Origin: Caulobacteraceae bacterium
Lineage (GTDB): Bacteria; Pseudomonadota; Alphaproteobacteria; Caulobacterales; Caulobacteraceae
Direction of reading: 5' to 3'
Assembly: GCA_947475415.1 (NCBI GenBank)
Contig: CANJLH010000007.1
Location: 62,001 to 126,000, forward strand
DNA length: 64,000 bases
The notes under the pieces were generated by a model that did no database searches, was not told the DNA's origin, and saw nothing but the letters and a program-made list of their open reading frames with translations. Within the stretch, counting starts at the first letter, position 1, and every line of letters starts with the position of its first letter. The position numbers were made by a program, and so were the translations under genes. Below, piece by piece: positions 20,339 to 29,442 of this stretch.

Positions 20339-20384
20339 TTAACGATAACTAGTTATTAACAGAACATACATGGAACTTATTAAC
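20339..20384. promoter_or_regulatory. AT-rich mraZ upstream region with CtrA-like half sites
   Basis: TTAAC occurs at 20339-20343, 20356-20360 and 20380-20384. ATAA-N7-TTAAC at 20345-20360 matches the CtrA box with one mismatch, and a perfect 12-nt palindrome ATAACTAGTTAT lies at 20345-20356. This is the most AT-rich stretch of the dcw region and lies between rnpB and mraZ. Binding by CtrA is inference. Confidence 0.4.
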
Positions 20385-20421
20385 TAGAGCACGTTCGGTC
20401 GCCGTACCGGCATGAAGATGA

Positions 20422-20815
<394 letters not shown>

Positions 20816-20843
20816 CGATAAGTGGTTCGCCGCAGCGGCCGCG

Positions 20844-21395
20844 TCAATGGGCGTCAGACGCACGGGCGTAGAGATGCTGATCCCAGTATCGACCTTTCCA
20901 GCTTCCGCTCTCCCGCAACAGGCTCTCCTGCGCGAACCCGTGGCGCTCAAGTAGACGGCAGGAGTGGTCATTGCCAAAGGTCACCAGGGCGGTGATCCGG
21001 CCCAGCGCCAGGCGGCGAAAGCCGAAGCCCAGCATCGGCGGCATCACCTCATCCATCACCCGCTCTCCCCAGTGAGGACGGGCCACGTCATAGGCGATCT
21101 CCCCCGCCGCCCCCGCCTGGATTTGATTGTAACCGCATGTCCCCACCAGCCCGCCGCCCGCCCGCGGCCGGATCGACCAGCGCACCCCGGCGTTGGCGTT
21201 GCGACGCGCCTGCGACCAGTTGATGATCTCCATGGCCTCGCTGATTGAGCTCAGCGGGGGAATGTCCATGAAGGCGGTCACCTGCGCATCCCCCAGGTGC
21301 GCCATCAGACCGGCCGCATCGGTGGCCTGCAGCGGCCGCATCTCGAACCGCCCCGTGCGCCACACCAGGGCGTCATGCACGAGGTCGACGGTCAT
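20844..21395 (-). CDS. GNAT N-acetyltransferase, RimJ/RimL type
   Basis: Predicted acetyl-CoA-dependent N-acetyltransferase (183 aa), resembling Acetyltransf_3 enzymes that modify protein N-termini or small amines. The N-terminal TGRFEMRPLQATDAAGL and the C-terminal NDHSCRLLERHGF (acetyl-CoA-binding helix and following strand) are typical. The start ATG at 21393-21395 overlaps the amidase stop (TGATG), so it is the last gene of an EamA-amidase-GNAT operon. Substrate unknown. The rnpB promoter must lie inside or just after this gene. Confidence 0.85.
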   Translation of the reverse strand: MTVDLVHDALVWRTGRFEMRPLQATDAAGLMAHLGDAQVTAFMDIPPLSSISEAMEIINWSQARRNANAGVRWSIRPRAGGGLVGTCGYNQIQAGAAGEIAYDVARPHWGERVMDEVMPPMLGFGFRRLALGRITALVTFGNDHSCRLLERHGFAQESLLRESGSWKGRYWDQHLYARASDAH

Positions 21396-22114
21396 CAACC
21401 TGAGAGCCTCAGTAGCGCAATCAGTCTCGCCCGGGTCTCGCCGTCGGCGACACCGTCTACCCTGTCCTGCCGCCAGTGGCGCTGGAAGGCGCGCACCACC
21501 GCCGAGGTATGGACGTCGTAGGTTCCCGAAGGTGCGCAGTCATAGCCCAGCCGGGTGAATCCCGCCTGCAGGGCGAACACGCCGGGGCCGGTCTCCCCTT
21601 CCCCCAGCGGCGCACCGGGCGCAGGGGCCGGTTCTGTCCACAGGCCATGGCCGGCCTCAGCCAACATTTTCCAGGGGAACAGTTCGCCGGGATCCTCTTT
21701 GCGATCGGGCGCCACGTCCGAATGGCCGACGATGTCGCCATCGGCGATTGTCCAGCGGTTGCGGATGTCACCGACCAGGGCGATCACCGCGTCCACCTGG
21801 GCCTCAGGGAACGCCCGGTAGCCGAACTCATGGCCCGGATTGACGACCTCAATCCCGATCGACGCGCCGTTCACATCGCTGCGCCCCCTCCAGGACGAAA
21901 CACCCGCGTGCCAGGCTCGCCGTTCCTCCACCACCAGTCGGAAAATGCACCCGTCTTCTTCAACCACATAGTGGGCGCTGACCTTTGCGGCAGGATCGCA
22001 TAGCCGCTGGACGGCCGCCGCGCCGGTCTGCATGCCGGTGTAGTGCAGCACGATCATGTCCGGCGGCGCCTTGCGCGGATCGAAATTCGGCGACGGGGAT
22101 TCGCTGATCTTCAT
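21395..22114 (-). CDS. N-acetylmuramoyl-L-alanine amidase (Amidase_2, AmpD/AmiD-like)
   Basis: Zinc amidase that cleaves the MurNAc-L-Ala bond. The N-terminal Amidase_2 domain has the zinc-ligand regions MIVLHYTGM and GHSDVAPDRKEDPG and the substrate strand GIEVVNPGH. The C-terminal quarter (GPGVFALQAGFTRLGYD onward) is a PG_binding_1 repeat. There is no signal peptide, so a cytoplasmic role in muropeptide recycling (AmpD-like) is more likely than cell separation. It sits 4 nt after the EamA transporter gene and overlaps the acetyltransferase gene. Confidence 0.92.
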   Translation of the reverse strand: MKISESPSPNFDPRKAPPDMIVLHYTGMQTGAAAVQRLCDPAAKVSAHYVVEEDGCIFRLVVEERRAWHAGVSSWRGRSDVNGASIGIEVVNPGHEFGYRAFPEAQVDAVIALVGDIRNRWTIADGDIVGHSDVAPDRKEDPGELFPWKMLAEAGHGLWTEPAPAPGAPLGEGETGPGVFALQAGFTRLGYDCAPSGTYDVHTSAVVRAFQRHWRQDRVDGVADGETRARLIALLRLSG

Positions 22115-22118
22115 GGCT

Positions 22119-23012
22119 CTATTGGGCGCGATTTCTCAGCGCGAGCAACAGGGGCATCACCCGGCTGGGCCGGATTGCGATGATCAGAACGCCGGCGATG
22201 GCCACCGCCGCCCCGATCGCCATGCGCGGCCCGAAGGGATCGTGGGTGATCGCGACCCCCAGGGCGATGGTGGCCAGTGGCGTCATCAGGGTCAGGGGTG
22301 AAATCAGATTGGCCTCGTAGCGCTGGATGAGTCGGAAGAAGAGCGTATGGGCTCCCACCGACACCACCAGGGCCGAAAACAGCACCGCCGCTACAAACGG
22401 CCAGCCAGCGTCAAGGCCCGCCTGGACCTGACCCGGCTCCAGCCAGATCGACAGCGGCGTCAGGACCACTGTCGATGACACACCTACCCAGGCCTGGAAC
22501 TGCAGCGGCCTTACGTCTTCCATCTGCTTCATCATAACTGCGCCCAGCGACCCCAGTGCCGCCGCAAGCAGGATGAGGCCAAGCCCCCCGCTCAGCCGCA
22601 GGCCCGCAGGGCTCCACATCACCAGCAGCGCCCCGGCCAGGGTCAGCACGATGCCGATCCCGCGGCGCCAGCGGATCCGTTCGCCAAGCACCACCACTGA
22701 CAACAGCGCGGTGATCGGCACGCCCACCTGGCTGATCACCGCCACCTCCGACGGCGTCACGGTTTTTAGGGCCACGAACATCAGGGCGAAATTGCCTCCG
22801 CCCATCAACAGCGCCACTACGATCAGCCGCAACCGGGGCCTGGGCATCGGCAACAGCCACGGCGAGACCGCCACCGCCACGATGCTGAATCTGAGCGCCG
22901 CAAAGAACAGCGGCGGAACGTCGGCATGGGACACGACGAATTTGGAGACGATGTTGTTCGTCGACCAGGTCAGACAGACCAGGACCAGAAGAACGAAGTC
23001 GCGAAGCGCCAT
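22119..23012 (-). CDS. EamA/DMT-family transporter
   Basis: Ten predicted membrane helices in two EamA halves (297 aa). The first helix carries LTWSTNNIVSKFVV, the end of repeat 1 has the typical PSEVAVISQVGVPITALLSVVVLGERI, and repeat 2 repeats the pattern (ANLISPLTLMTPLATIALGV). Such proteins export amino acids or small metabolites; the substrate cannot be inferred. It is the first gene of the operon with the amidase and GNAT genes. Confidence 0.9.
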   Translation of the reverse strand: MALRDFVLLVLVCLTWSTNNIVSKFVVSHADVPPLFFAALRFSIVAVAVSPWLLPMPRPRLRLIVVALLMGGGNFALMFVALKTVTPSEVAVISQVGVPITALLSVVVLGERIRWRRGIGIVLTLAGALLVMWSPAGLRLSGGLGLILLAAALGSLGAVMMKQMEDVRPLQFQAWVGVSSTVVLTPLSIWLEPGQVQAGLDAGWPFVAAVLFSALVVSVGAHTLFFRLIQRYEANLISPLTLMTPLATIALGVAITHDPFGPRMAIGAAVAIAGVLIIAIRPSRVMPLLLALRNRAQ

Positions 23013-23078
23013 GGCGCGGCTGTAGGGCTTGCCCGCCTACGAGGGCAAGGGATTTGGGCGGCGGGCGGAGCCGTCAGC

Positions 23079-23240
23079 TCATGTTTCCGCCAGGGCGCGC
23101 GAGAGGTTTCGCGGCGTCGACGGACCCTCGGGGTCGAGGGGCTGGCTCATGGTGAACTCATCTTGCCAGTTTGGTAGTTGTGGCGTCCCCTTGAGCACAA
23201 GGCTCACGCCGATATTCCAGCCGTTGGGACCGTTGCTCAT
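23079..23240 (-). CDS. Possible small protein (53 aa), unknown
   Basis: Weak candidate in the 290-nt gap between the EamA gene and the AAC(6')-like gene. The ATG at 23238-23240 has AGGG close upstream. The composition (Asn, Gln, Trp, Pro, Thr; few Arg) is unlike the Arg-rich shadow frames seen elsewhere in this genome. No family recognised. The rest of the gap shows no structure. Confidence 0.2.
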   Translation of the reverse strand: MSNGPNGWNIGVSLVLKGTPQLPNWQDEFTMSQPLDPEGPSTPRNLSRALAET

Positions 23241-23303
23241 TTCCCTGTCAATCCGTTGTTCCAACCGGGGTCGTATTCCGTCGAGCAGAGAAGGGCTCCG
23301 CGA

Positions 23304-23855
23304 ATGATCACCATCCGCCACGCCAAAATCTCAGACGCGGCGACGTTGGACAGCTGGGATACCGAGCCGCACGTTATCTCGGCCACCACCGACGATCCCC
23401 ACGCGACCGAGGCCTACGAGGACCTGGACTGGGCCGAAGAAATCGCGGCGAGTTCGGATCTGTCGCGTTACTGGATCGCCGAGTTGGACGGTCGGCCGAT
23501 CGGGGTGATGCAGATCATCGATCCGCACAGCGAACCCACGCACTATTGGGGCGATGTTGAGCCAAACCAACGCGCACTCGACATCTGGATCGGCTCGGCC
23601 GCTGATCTCGGCAAGGGCTATGGTGACGTCATGATGCGACAGGGGCTCGCCGTCTGCTTCGCCGATCCGGCGGTGACAGCCGTGCTGATCGACCCGCTCG
23701 CGTCCAACGTGCGGGCGCATAAGTTTTACCAGCGCTTCGGCTTTCAGGCCGTTGGGTTGCGAACCTTTCACGACGAAAGCGTATGTCTAGTTTATAGCCT
23801 CTCGCGGGCGAGTTGGCGCGCCAGCGATTATGTCAACCCAGATCGAAACGCCTGA
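23304..23855 (+). CDS. GNAT acetyltransferase, AAC(6')-like
   Basis: 183-aa acetyltransferase whose layout matches the aminoglycoside 6'-N-acetyltransferase type (Acetyltransf_8). YWIAELDGRPIGVMQI is followed by LDIWIGSAADLGKGYG (acetyl-CoA P-loop), DPAVTAVLIDPLASNVRAHKFYQRFGF, and a short C-terminal strand. The same block order, with DP..SN.RA...Y...GF, is characteristic of AAC(6')-Ib. I chose ATG 23304 because it gives the family N-terminus. It is a single gene between convergent and divergent neighbours. Aminoglycoside activity is possible but not shown; other amines are equally likely. Confidence 0.8.
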   Translation: MITIRHAKISDAATLDSWDTEPHVISATTDDPHATEAYEDLDWAEEIAASSDLSRYWIAELDGRPIGVMQIIDPHSEPTHYWGDVEPNQRALDIWIGSAADLGKGYGDVMMRQGLAVCFADPAVTAVLIDPLASNVRAHKFYQRFGFQAVGLRTFHDESVCLVYSLSRASWRASDYVNPDRNA

Positions 23856-23986
23856 CGCGTTCTGAGCCGCAAGAGCCTGCATTTGGCCCGGCGCCTGAAC
23901 CGCTACAGGTACACATTCTGGCTGAAGCAGCAGCATGACGCTCAGAATGGGTGCTTTCCTGGTTTCCGCGATACCAAAATCGCCAG

Positions 23987-24607
23987 TTAACGTTCGGAAG
24001 CGCCCTTTCCGGCGAGTATCTTGCCTCTGAATTTGGCGATGCGCGCTGTGCGTATCGCGGGTGTCTTAGTCGAGCTTATTTGGATTACATAGCTCCTCTG
24101 ACGGCCTGGCGTGAGGTTGTAAAAGGCGTCGGCGAGTACGGGATCGGAATTCAGAGCCGCAATCAATTCATCGGGCAGTTCGACGCCGCCGTCCTCGCTT
24201 GGCGGCATAATGCCCGCATCGGCGTATGCCATCGCTTCCTTCAAATAGGCCTGGATGGTCGGCTCCATCCTGGCCGCCTGCGCATTGTCCGCAAAGCGGA
24301 TCATGTTGCGATACCGTGCATTCGGCCCCTGCTTTTCGAGGACGCCTTCCGGGTCCTTCATGAGTGCGGCGTTGAAGAAGCTGACACGGAAATCGCCACG
24401 GAAGGCGCCGATGATCACGACGTTGCGCCCTGCATGCATGTAGCAGGGATGACCCCACTTCACGGTCTCTATGAGTGCGGACTCAAGGCAGATCCGGCGA
24501 AGTTGGTTCAGGCCATAGGCCCACCGCCGGGTTGAGCAGTCCAGGGTGGCGAAACGCTCGCAGCGTCCGCACCCTTTCGAAAAATAATCCTCAATGTCGG
24601 TGATCAT
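23987..24607 (-). CDS. YdeI/OmpD-associated family protein with DUF1801 domain
   Basis: 206-aa protein with the DUF1801 pattern KWGHPCYMHAGRNVVIIGAF, followed by NAALMKDPEGVLEKQGPN and IRFADNAQAARM. The C-terminal YdeI/OmdA block LTPGRQRSYVIQISSTKTPAIR ends in a basic KFRGKILAGKG tail. In E. coli YdeI is linked to resistance to antimicrobial peptides, though its biochemistry is unclear. ATG 24605-24607 is the start; the frame upstream is not family-like. It stands alone, divergent from the SMP-30 gene. Confidence 0.82.
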   Translation of the reverse strand: MITDIEDYFSKGCGRCERFATLDCSTRRWAYGLNQLRRICLESALIETVKWGHPCYMHAGRNVVIIGAFRGDFRVSFFNAALMKDPEGVLEKQGPNARYRNMIRFADNAQAARMEPTIQAYLKEAMAYADAGIMPPSEDGGVELPDELIAALNSDPVLADAFYNLTPGRQRSYVIQISSTKTPAIRTARIAKFRGKILAGKGASER

Positions 24608-24778
24608 GGCGCAACTCCAACGGTGCGCAGTGCAGCATAGTGTCGGTAATCGGAAACCGCGACACGCCGTCTTAGATTTCATATCTTGGCGGTTTTCCGT
24701 AGCATTGGCTCAGGCGACTTGCCCCATCCGCCGCCTCCGACCTAGGCTCGGTCCAGGGCGCAGAGGAAACTTACGGCC

Positions 24779-25687
24779 ATGACCGACTTCATCGCCACAG
24801 AGGCCCGCGCCCTCGACCCCCGCTTCATCGCAATGGTGGGCGAAACGCCGCAACTCGAACGAATCGTCACCGGACTGCGCGTCGGCGAAGGGCCTGTGTG
24901 GGTCGCCGCCGAAAATCGGCTGGTGTTCAGTGACGTGGTGCACTCACGGGAGATGGCCTGGAGCGAGGTGGGCGGCGCTGTAGTGCTGCGCGAGCCCGCC
25001 AACAAGACCAACGGCCACGCCCTGGACGGCCAGGGTCGGCTGATCGGCTGCGAAGGAGTTACCAGCCAGGTGGTCCGCACCGAGCGTGACGGAACCTGCA
25101 CCGTGCTGGCCAGCCACTATGACGGCAGGGGCTTGAACGGCCCCAACGACGTGGTGGTGGACGCCCAAGGGCGCATCTGGTTCACAGACCCCACTTTCGC
25201 CCGCACGAATCCCTACGGCGGCGAGGTCCGCCCGTTGGAGCTCAATTTCAGCGGGGTGTTCCGCATCGACACGGACGGGTCGCTGCATCTGGCGGCGGAT
25301 GACTTCGGCGAGCCCAATGGCCTTTGCTTCTCCCGTGATGAGGCCATCCTCTTTGTGAATGATACCGCGCGCGAACATATTCGCGCTTTCCAAGTGGCTG
25401 CCGACGGCGCGCTTTCGGGTGGCGAGGTCTGGGCCGAACCCCACGCACCGGACATCGACGACGGCGGCCATCCGGACGGAATGAAGTGCGACATCGATGG
25501 AAACATCTGGGTGACCGGACCCGGCGGCCTGCATGTCTTCGCCTCCGACGCAAGCCCCCTGGGAATCCTGCGGATGCCGGAGCGTACGCACAATTTCGCC
25601 TTCGGAGGACCGGACGGCGATCAATTGTTCATCGGCGCCTTCACCTCATACTATCGGCTGCGCCTGCCCCGCCGCCTGGCGCTATGA
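24779..25687 (+). CDS. SMP-30/gluconolactonase family lactonase
   Basis: Six-bladed beta-propeller hydrolase (302 aa), usually a calcium- or zinc-dependent sugar lactonase. Metal-site motifs are visible: GLRVGEGPVW (Glu), LNGPNDVVVDAQGRIWFTDP (Asn and Asp), GEPNGLCFSRDE and GGHPDGMKCDIDGNIWV (Asp). These match gluconolactonases. There is no signal peptide, so it is probably cytoplasmic. Its stop codon overlaps the end of the convergent VirJ-like gene by 6 nt. Confidence 0.92.
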   Translation: MTDFIATEARALDPRFIAMVGETPQLERIVTGLRVGEGPVWVAAENRLVFSDVVHSREMAWSEVGGAVVLREPANKTNGHALDGQGRLIGCEGVTSQVVRTERDGTCTVLASHYDGRGLNGPNDVVVDAQGRIWFTDPTFARTNPYGGEVRPLELNFSGVFRIDTDGSLHLAADDFGEPNGLCFSRDEAILFVNDTAREHIRAFQVAADGALSGGEVWAEPHAPDIDDGGHPDGMKCDIDGNIWVTGPGGLHVFASDASPLGILRMPERTHNFAFGGPDGDQLFIGAFTSYYRLRLPRRLAL

Positions 25688-26392
25688 GACGGGTTGCACA
25701 CCTGCGGCAGCAAGGATCGCACGGCTAACTTGGGCGTAGTCGCCGTCGAAGTGGTGGCCGCCTGCGAGGCGCACTGTGCGGGTCAGGCCGGGCGCGAAGC
25801 GGCCACAGGCGGCGTGGAGATCCTTCGCGCCATAGATGCAGACGCTCGGCAGCCCCTTAAGGCCTGCGATCCGATCCGCCAGGGGAAAAGCGTCCCCCGA
25901 CCGCATGCCAAGCCACGAGGCCGGATGAAACTCCATCCGCCCTTCGCGCTCTGCGCTCACCAGCGCAACGGTTCGCACCCGCGCGCGTAGGTCCGCCGGC
26001 AGTTCGGCGACGATTGAGGGCAATGCGCCCGCGCCAAAGGAATAGCCGGCCAGGATCACCTTCTGCTTGCCCCAAACGCGCAGATAGCGCCGAAGCACCA
26101 GGGCGAGATCGCCGGCCGCCGCATGAGGCGTGCGCCGAGTCCAGAAATAGCGCAGCGAGTCATAGCCGACGCTGGGGACGCCTCCCCGCGCCAGGCCCGC
26201 TGTCACGCCCCGGTCAATCTCCGCCCACCCGCCATCACCAGAATAGACCACCGCCAGAGTGTCACCGGTTCCGGTCGCCGTCGTCACACTCAGCGGCAGG
26301 GCCGCAAGCCGCGACGTCGGCGCACGATAGACGGCGAAGCCCGTTGCCAAGCTTACGGTCACGGCGATGAGGATCGCGAACAATCTGCGCAA
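25682..26392 (-). CDS. VirJ/AcvB-family periplasmic alpha/beta hydrolase
   Basis: 236 aa with an N-terminal signal sequence (LFAILIAVTVSLATGFAV). The VirJ domain is clear: VVYSGDGGWAEIDRGV, GYDSLRYFWTRRTP, then the nucleophile elbow LAGYSFGAGALPS (Ser118) and a late GGHHFDGDY histidine. AcvB/AtvA proteins of Agrobacterium and Rhizobium are reported lysyl-phosphatidylglycerol hydrolases, and VirJ is the short homologue. It follows the MprF-like gene by 62 nt in the same direction, the same order as lpiA-atvA, which supports a role in cationic lipid turnover. The start is TTG; no good ATG is in frame. Confidence 0.88.
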   Translation of the reverse strand: MRRLFAILIAVTVSLATGFAVYRAPTSRLAALPLSVTTATGTGDTLAVVYSGDGGWAEIDRGVTAGLARGGVPSVGYDSLRYFWTRRTPHAAAGDLALVLRRYLRVWGKQKVILAGYSFGAGALPSIVAELPADLRARVRTVALVSAEREGRMEFHPASWLGMRSGDAFPLADRIAGLKGLPSVCIYGAKDLHAACGRFAPGLTRTVRLAGGHHFDGDYAQVSRAILAAAGVQPVS

Positions 26393-26454
26393 GGGTCAGG
26401 TCCATTCCTTCCGGCCAACCGGCCCGGTTTGCACTTGTCCTGAACCCTGCGGCC

Positions 26455-27429
26455 TTACTGTGACATTACATCCTTGTGAGTGTGAGCAGAACGGCGGTCG
26501 GCATATCCATCCGCGACCAGCAACAGCGACGCAATAGCAAGCGGCGTCACGTAGTAGATTAGTCGATAGCCCAGGAAGGCCGCCGCCAGAGCCGCCCTCG
26601 GCGCCTGGGGTAGTAGCGTCAAGACCGAGCCCTCGAAAACTCCGAACCCGCCCGGTACATGGGACGCTAGGCCCAGCAGTGTCGAAACAGCATAGGCCGC
26701 GGCGTACTGGCCATATGACGCCAGTCCACCCGGTAGCAGCGCCCAGCCGATCATCGCCGTCGAGGCGCAGTCCACGGCGCCCAAGGCTACCTGGGCCGCC
26801 GCGGCGCCAGGCGGCGGTAGGGCGAGAACGCGTCCGAACAGCGTCACTGAACCGCGCAAGCCCGTGCAGAGACCAAGATAAACCACAGGTGCCAGCAGGA
26901 ACCCACAGGCGACGCCGCGGACGATGACTGCGTCCGGTCGCCAACCGTCGAAGTCGAGGTCAGGCGAACCCATCAGAGCCAAGCCCAGCACGGTCGACAT
27001 CCCTGTCCCGAAAGCAACGCCGCGGAACAGGCCCACCTGGGCCGCGGCTAGGATGGAGGCGCCATGGCGCGCGTAAAATCGCGTCCTGACTGTGCTGCCG
27101 GTCAAGAGCGCGAAGCCGATAGCGTGGGCGAAGGCGTTGGCGCAGAACCCCGCCAGCAACGCTACGCGCCACGGCGCCTTGGCGTGCGCCCAGTTGAGTC
27201 CCAGGCGTTCAATTAGCGCTAGGCAGGTAAAACTGCACACCGTCAACACGCCGGCGATCGCGATCCTCTGGGCGCCCCATAACTGGGCTTTGGCGACAAC
27301 CTGCGCCACGGTGAGACTGCGAAATTCCCGCCACAACACCCAGCCGGCGAGGCTGAGCAGTACGACTGGCGCAATCCTGGCCACCCAACGGCGCAGCATC
27401 ACACCGTGGCCAGCGTGGTCGGCGCTCAT
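26455..27429 (-). CDS. MprF-type lysylphosphatidylglycerol flippase domain protein (UPF0104)
   Basis: 324-aa polytopic membrane protein (about eight helices) matching only the N-terminal flippase half of MprF/LpiA. Diagnostic blocks are ALLTGSTVRTRFYARHG (about 107-123), QVGLFRGVAF and HVPGGFGVFEGSVL (257-270). Full-length MprF proteins are above 800 aa and carry a C-terminal aminoacyl-PG synthase domain, which is absent here and not encoded nearby. It lies between the DUF1003 gene (27 nt) and the VirJ-like gene (62 nt). It may flip a cationic or other lipid made elsewhere. Confidence 0.85.
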   Translation of the reverse strand: MSADHAGHGVMLRRWVARIAPVVLLSLAGWVLWREFRSLTVAQVVAKAQLWGAQRIAIAGVLTVCSFTCLALIERLGLNWAHAKAPWRVALLAGFCANAFAHAIGFALLTGSTVRTRFYARHGASILAAAQVGLFRGVAFGTGMSTVLGLALMGSPDLDFDGWRPDAVIVRGVACGFLLAPVVYLGLCTGLRGSVTLFGRVLALPPPGAAAAQVALGAVDCASTAMIGWALLPGGLASYGQYAAAYAVSTLLGLASHVPGGFGVFEGSVLTLLPQAPRAALAAAFLGYRLIYYVTPLAIASLLLVADGYADRRSAHTHKDVMSQ

Positions 27430-27456
27430 TTGGGTTTCACTCCGCGCGGTTTTCGG

Positions 27457-28026
27457 TCAATGCGATTGCGCGGCGGCTTCGCGGTTACGGATTTCCTGAA
27501 GCAAGGATATCTGTTGAGCAAGTAGGTCGGCGATCTCTCGGGATCGCAGGGCGTCAAGTTTATCGTGCAGCCCCATGATTTCCAACTCGGCCTTCAGGTT
27601 GACCTCATAGTCGTGCTCCGCCGCAGCGCGGTCTTTCGCAGCCTGCCGATTCTGACTCATCATGATCACCGGCGCCTGCAGGGCGGCGACCATGGATAAA
27701 ATCAAGTTCAGAAAGATAAAGGGATAGGGATCGAACGGGCGTGCGCCGAACAGGGCCAGCAGCACGCTGTTGGTGGCGATCCAGACCACCAGGATCAGGC
27801 AGAAGGCGATGATGAAGCTCCACGAACCTCCCACCGCCGCGACCTGGTCGGCAAGTTTCTGCCCGAAACTGGACACTGGCTCGCGATGCGGCGCATGGCG
27901 TCTGGACACAGGCGCGCGGCGGATGAGGCCCTTGATCACCCGACGCTCCTCGGTGGACAGGTCGCGGAAGCCCATCCCCAGCAATCGTTGGGCTTCTTCG
28001 TTCAAGGCCTGAAGCGCGGTGGTCAT
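27457..28026 (-). CDS. DUF1003 membrane protein
   Basis: 189 aa. A basic N-terminus with HREPVSSFGQKLADQVAAVGGSW leads into two membrane segments (about 70-92 and 101-122), linked by the DUF1003 hallmark FDPYPFIFLNLILSM and APVIMMSQNRQAAKDR. A C-terminal coiled coil with Glu/Leu heptads follows. The function of DUF1003 proteins is not established. It is co-directional with the kinase gene (54 nt upstream) and the MprF-like gene downstream, which places it in the envelope module. Confidence 0.88.
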   Translation of the reverse strand: MTTALQALNEEAQRLLGMGFRDLSTEERRVIKGLIRRAPVSRRHAPHREPVSSFGQKLADQVAAVGGSWSFIIAFCLILVVWIATNSVLLALFGARPFDPYPFIFLNLILSMVAALQAPVIMMSQNRQAAKDRAAAEHDYEVNLKAELEIMGLHDKLDALRSREIADLLAQQISLLQEIRNREAAAQSH

Positions 28027-28080
28027 TTGCGTCGTCCTTTTCGAATTCTCCGCGCCCAGCCGCCAACGGCCAAAGCCCGG

Positions 28081-29442
28081 TCATCGCGCCAACTCAAGGA
28101 TCACTCTCAGCCCCGGACGATTGTCTTCCAATCGCAGAGTTCCCCGATGCAGTTTTGCGCAGGCGGCAACGATGGCTAGCCCTAGACCGGCGCCCGGCGA
28201 CGTGCGGGCTGCATCCAGTCTGACGAAGCGCTCTACCACGCGCCCGCGGTCTGCATCCGGCACGCCGGGACCGTCATCGCATACGATCAGCCGCGCATGG
28301 TCATGGTCGGTTTCCACCCGAACCTGGACACGCGCCTTGTCGCCGGCATAGCGCGAAGCGTTGAACAGCAGATTTCCCAACGCCTGCCGAAGCAGCAGTT
28401 CGTGGGCCAGAATAACGACGGGCTTCTGCGGCAGATCGAGAGTTAGCGTCTGGCCGGAGTCCTCCAGGGTGGGTTCGAACAACTCCGCCAAGTCCTCGGC
28501 GAGCGCGCTCAGATCTACGGGCGCGAACATGTCGCGTGACAGGCCGGTCTCCGCCCTGGCGATATCCAGCAGGGCCGAAGTGGTGGCCAGGGCCCGGTCG
28601 GCTTCATCCCAGGCTTGGCCTATGAACTCGTTGCGTTCGACCTCCGCCACACGTTCGTCCAGGGCTCGGCTGAGGGCGCCCTTCAGGCGGGTCAGCGGCG
28701 TGCGTAGGTCGTGGGCCAGGCTGTCCGTCACGGTGCGCAGGCCAGTCATCAGATCCTCGTTCTTGTCGAGCATGGTGTTGATCGTACAGCCGAGCCGATC
28801 AAAGACATCGCCGCCCAACTCGGCCGGCACGCGCGCGGACACCTGTCCCTTCGCGATCCGCTCGGCCGTCGCGGCGATGCCTTGCGCGCGGCTATAGACA
28901 AGCCGATTGAGCCACAGACTGGCCACCAACATGGAGGCGATAGCCACCAGCAGCGCGGCAAAGGATCCAGCCGCCAGGGCCGCCCGGAAATCCCTGCGCT
29001 CCGAAAGGTCCTCATAGATCACCAGCCGACCGCCGCCTGCGATCGGCTGAACCAGCACTTCCCACGGCTCCGGACCGTCCCCCTGGTCAATGGTCATCGG
29101 CGTGACACCAGGGCCCGGCAGGGATTCAGACCGCAGCAGACGTGACCCTCCCATGATCACCCCGTCACCAGCGAACACCGCATACCGGAAGGCCTCGTCA
29201 GAGCCGACACGCAGCCGCCGGTCGAGCGCCCGAGCGAGAGGCGCGAGGCCCTCCTCATGGGCGAAGGCCACGAAATAGTCCCGCGCCGAGGCCGCCACCG
29301 CCTCCTGACGCCGAGCGATCAGGCCCTCCACAGTGCGGTCAATCAGGGCGACACCGGCGGCAAAGGCCGCCAGGGCGACGCTCAACAGGACCGCAGCGAG
29401 TACGCCGGGCCGAAATCTGAGCCCTGTCAGCCGCTCGGTCAT
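28081..29442 (-). CDS. Sensor histidine kinase
   Basis: 453 aa, OmpR-partner type. Membrane helices at about 13-34 and 156-178 enclose a periplasmic sensor of about 120 residues. A HAMP domain (about 180-232) precedes the dimerisation helix with DSLAHDLRTPL (phospho-acceptor His244). The HATPase domain shows the N box (GNLLFNASRYA), G1 (CDDGPGVPD), the F box (VERFVRLD) and G2 (GAGLGLAIV). Its ATG overlaps the response-regulator stop (ATGA). The signal is unknown; the position suggests envelope or pH stress. Confidence 0.95.
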   Translation of the reverse strand: MTERLTGLRFRPGVLAAVLLSVALAAFAAGVALIDRTVEGLIARRQEAVAASARDYFVAFAHEEGLAPLARALDRRLRVGSDEAFRYAVFAGDGVIMGGSRLLRSESLPGPGVTPMTIDQGDGPEPWEVLVQPIAGGGRLVIYEDLSERRDFRAALAAGSFAALLVAIASMLVASLWLNRLVYSRAQGIAATAERIAKGQVSARVPAELGGDVFDRLGCTINTMLDKNEDLMTGLRTVTDSLAHDLRTPLTRLKGALSRALDERVAEVERNEFIGQAWDEADRALATTSALLDIARAETGLSRDMFAPVDLSALAEDLAELFEPTLEDSGQTLTLDLPQKPVVILAHELLLRQALGNLLFNASRYAGDKARVQVRVETDHDHARLIVCDDGPGVPDADRGRVVERFVRLDAARTSPGAGLGLAIVAACAKLHRGTLRLEDNRPGLRVILELAR

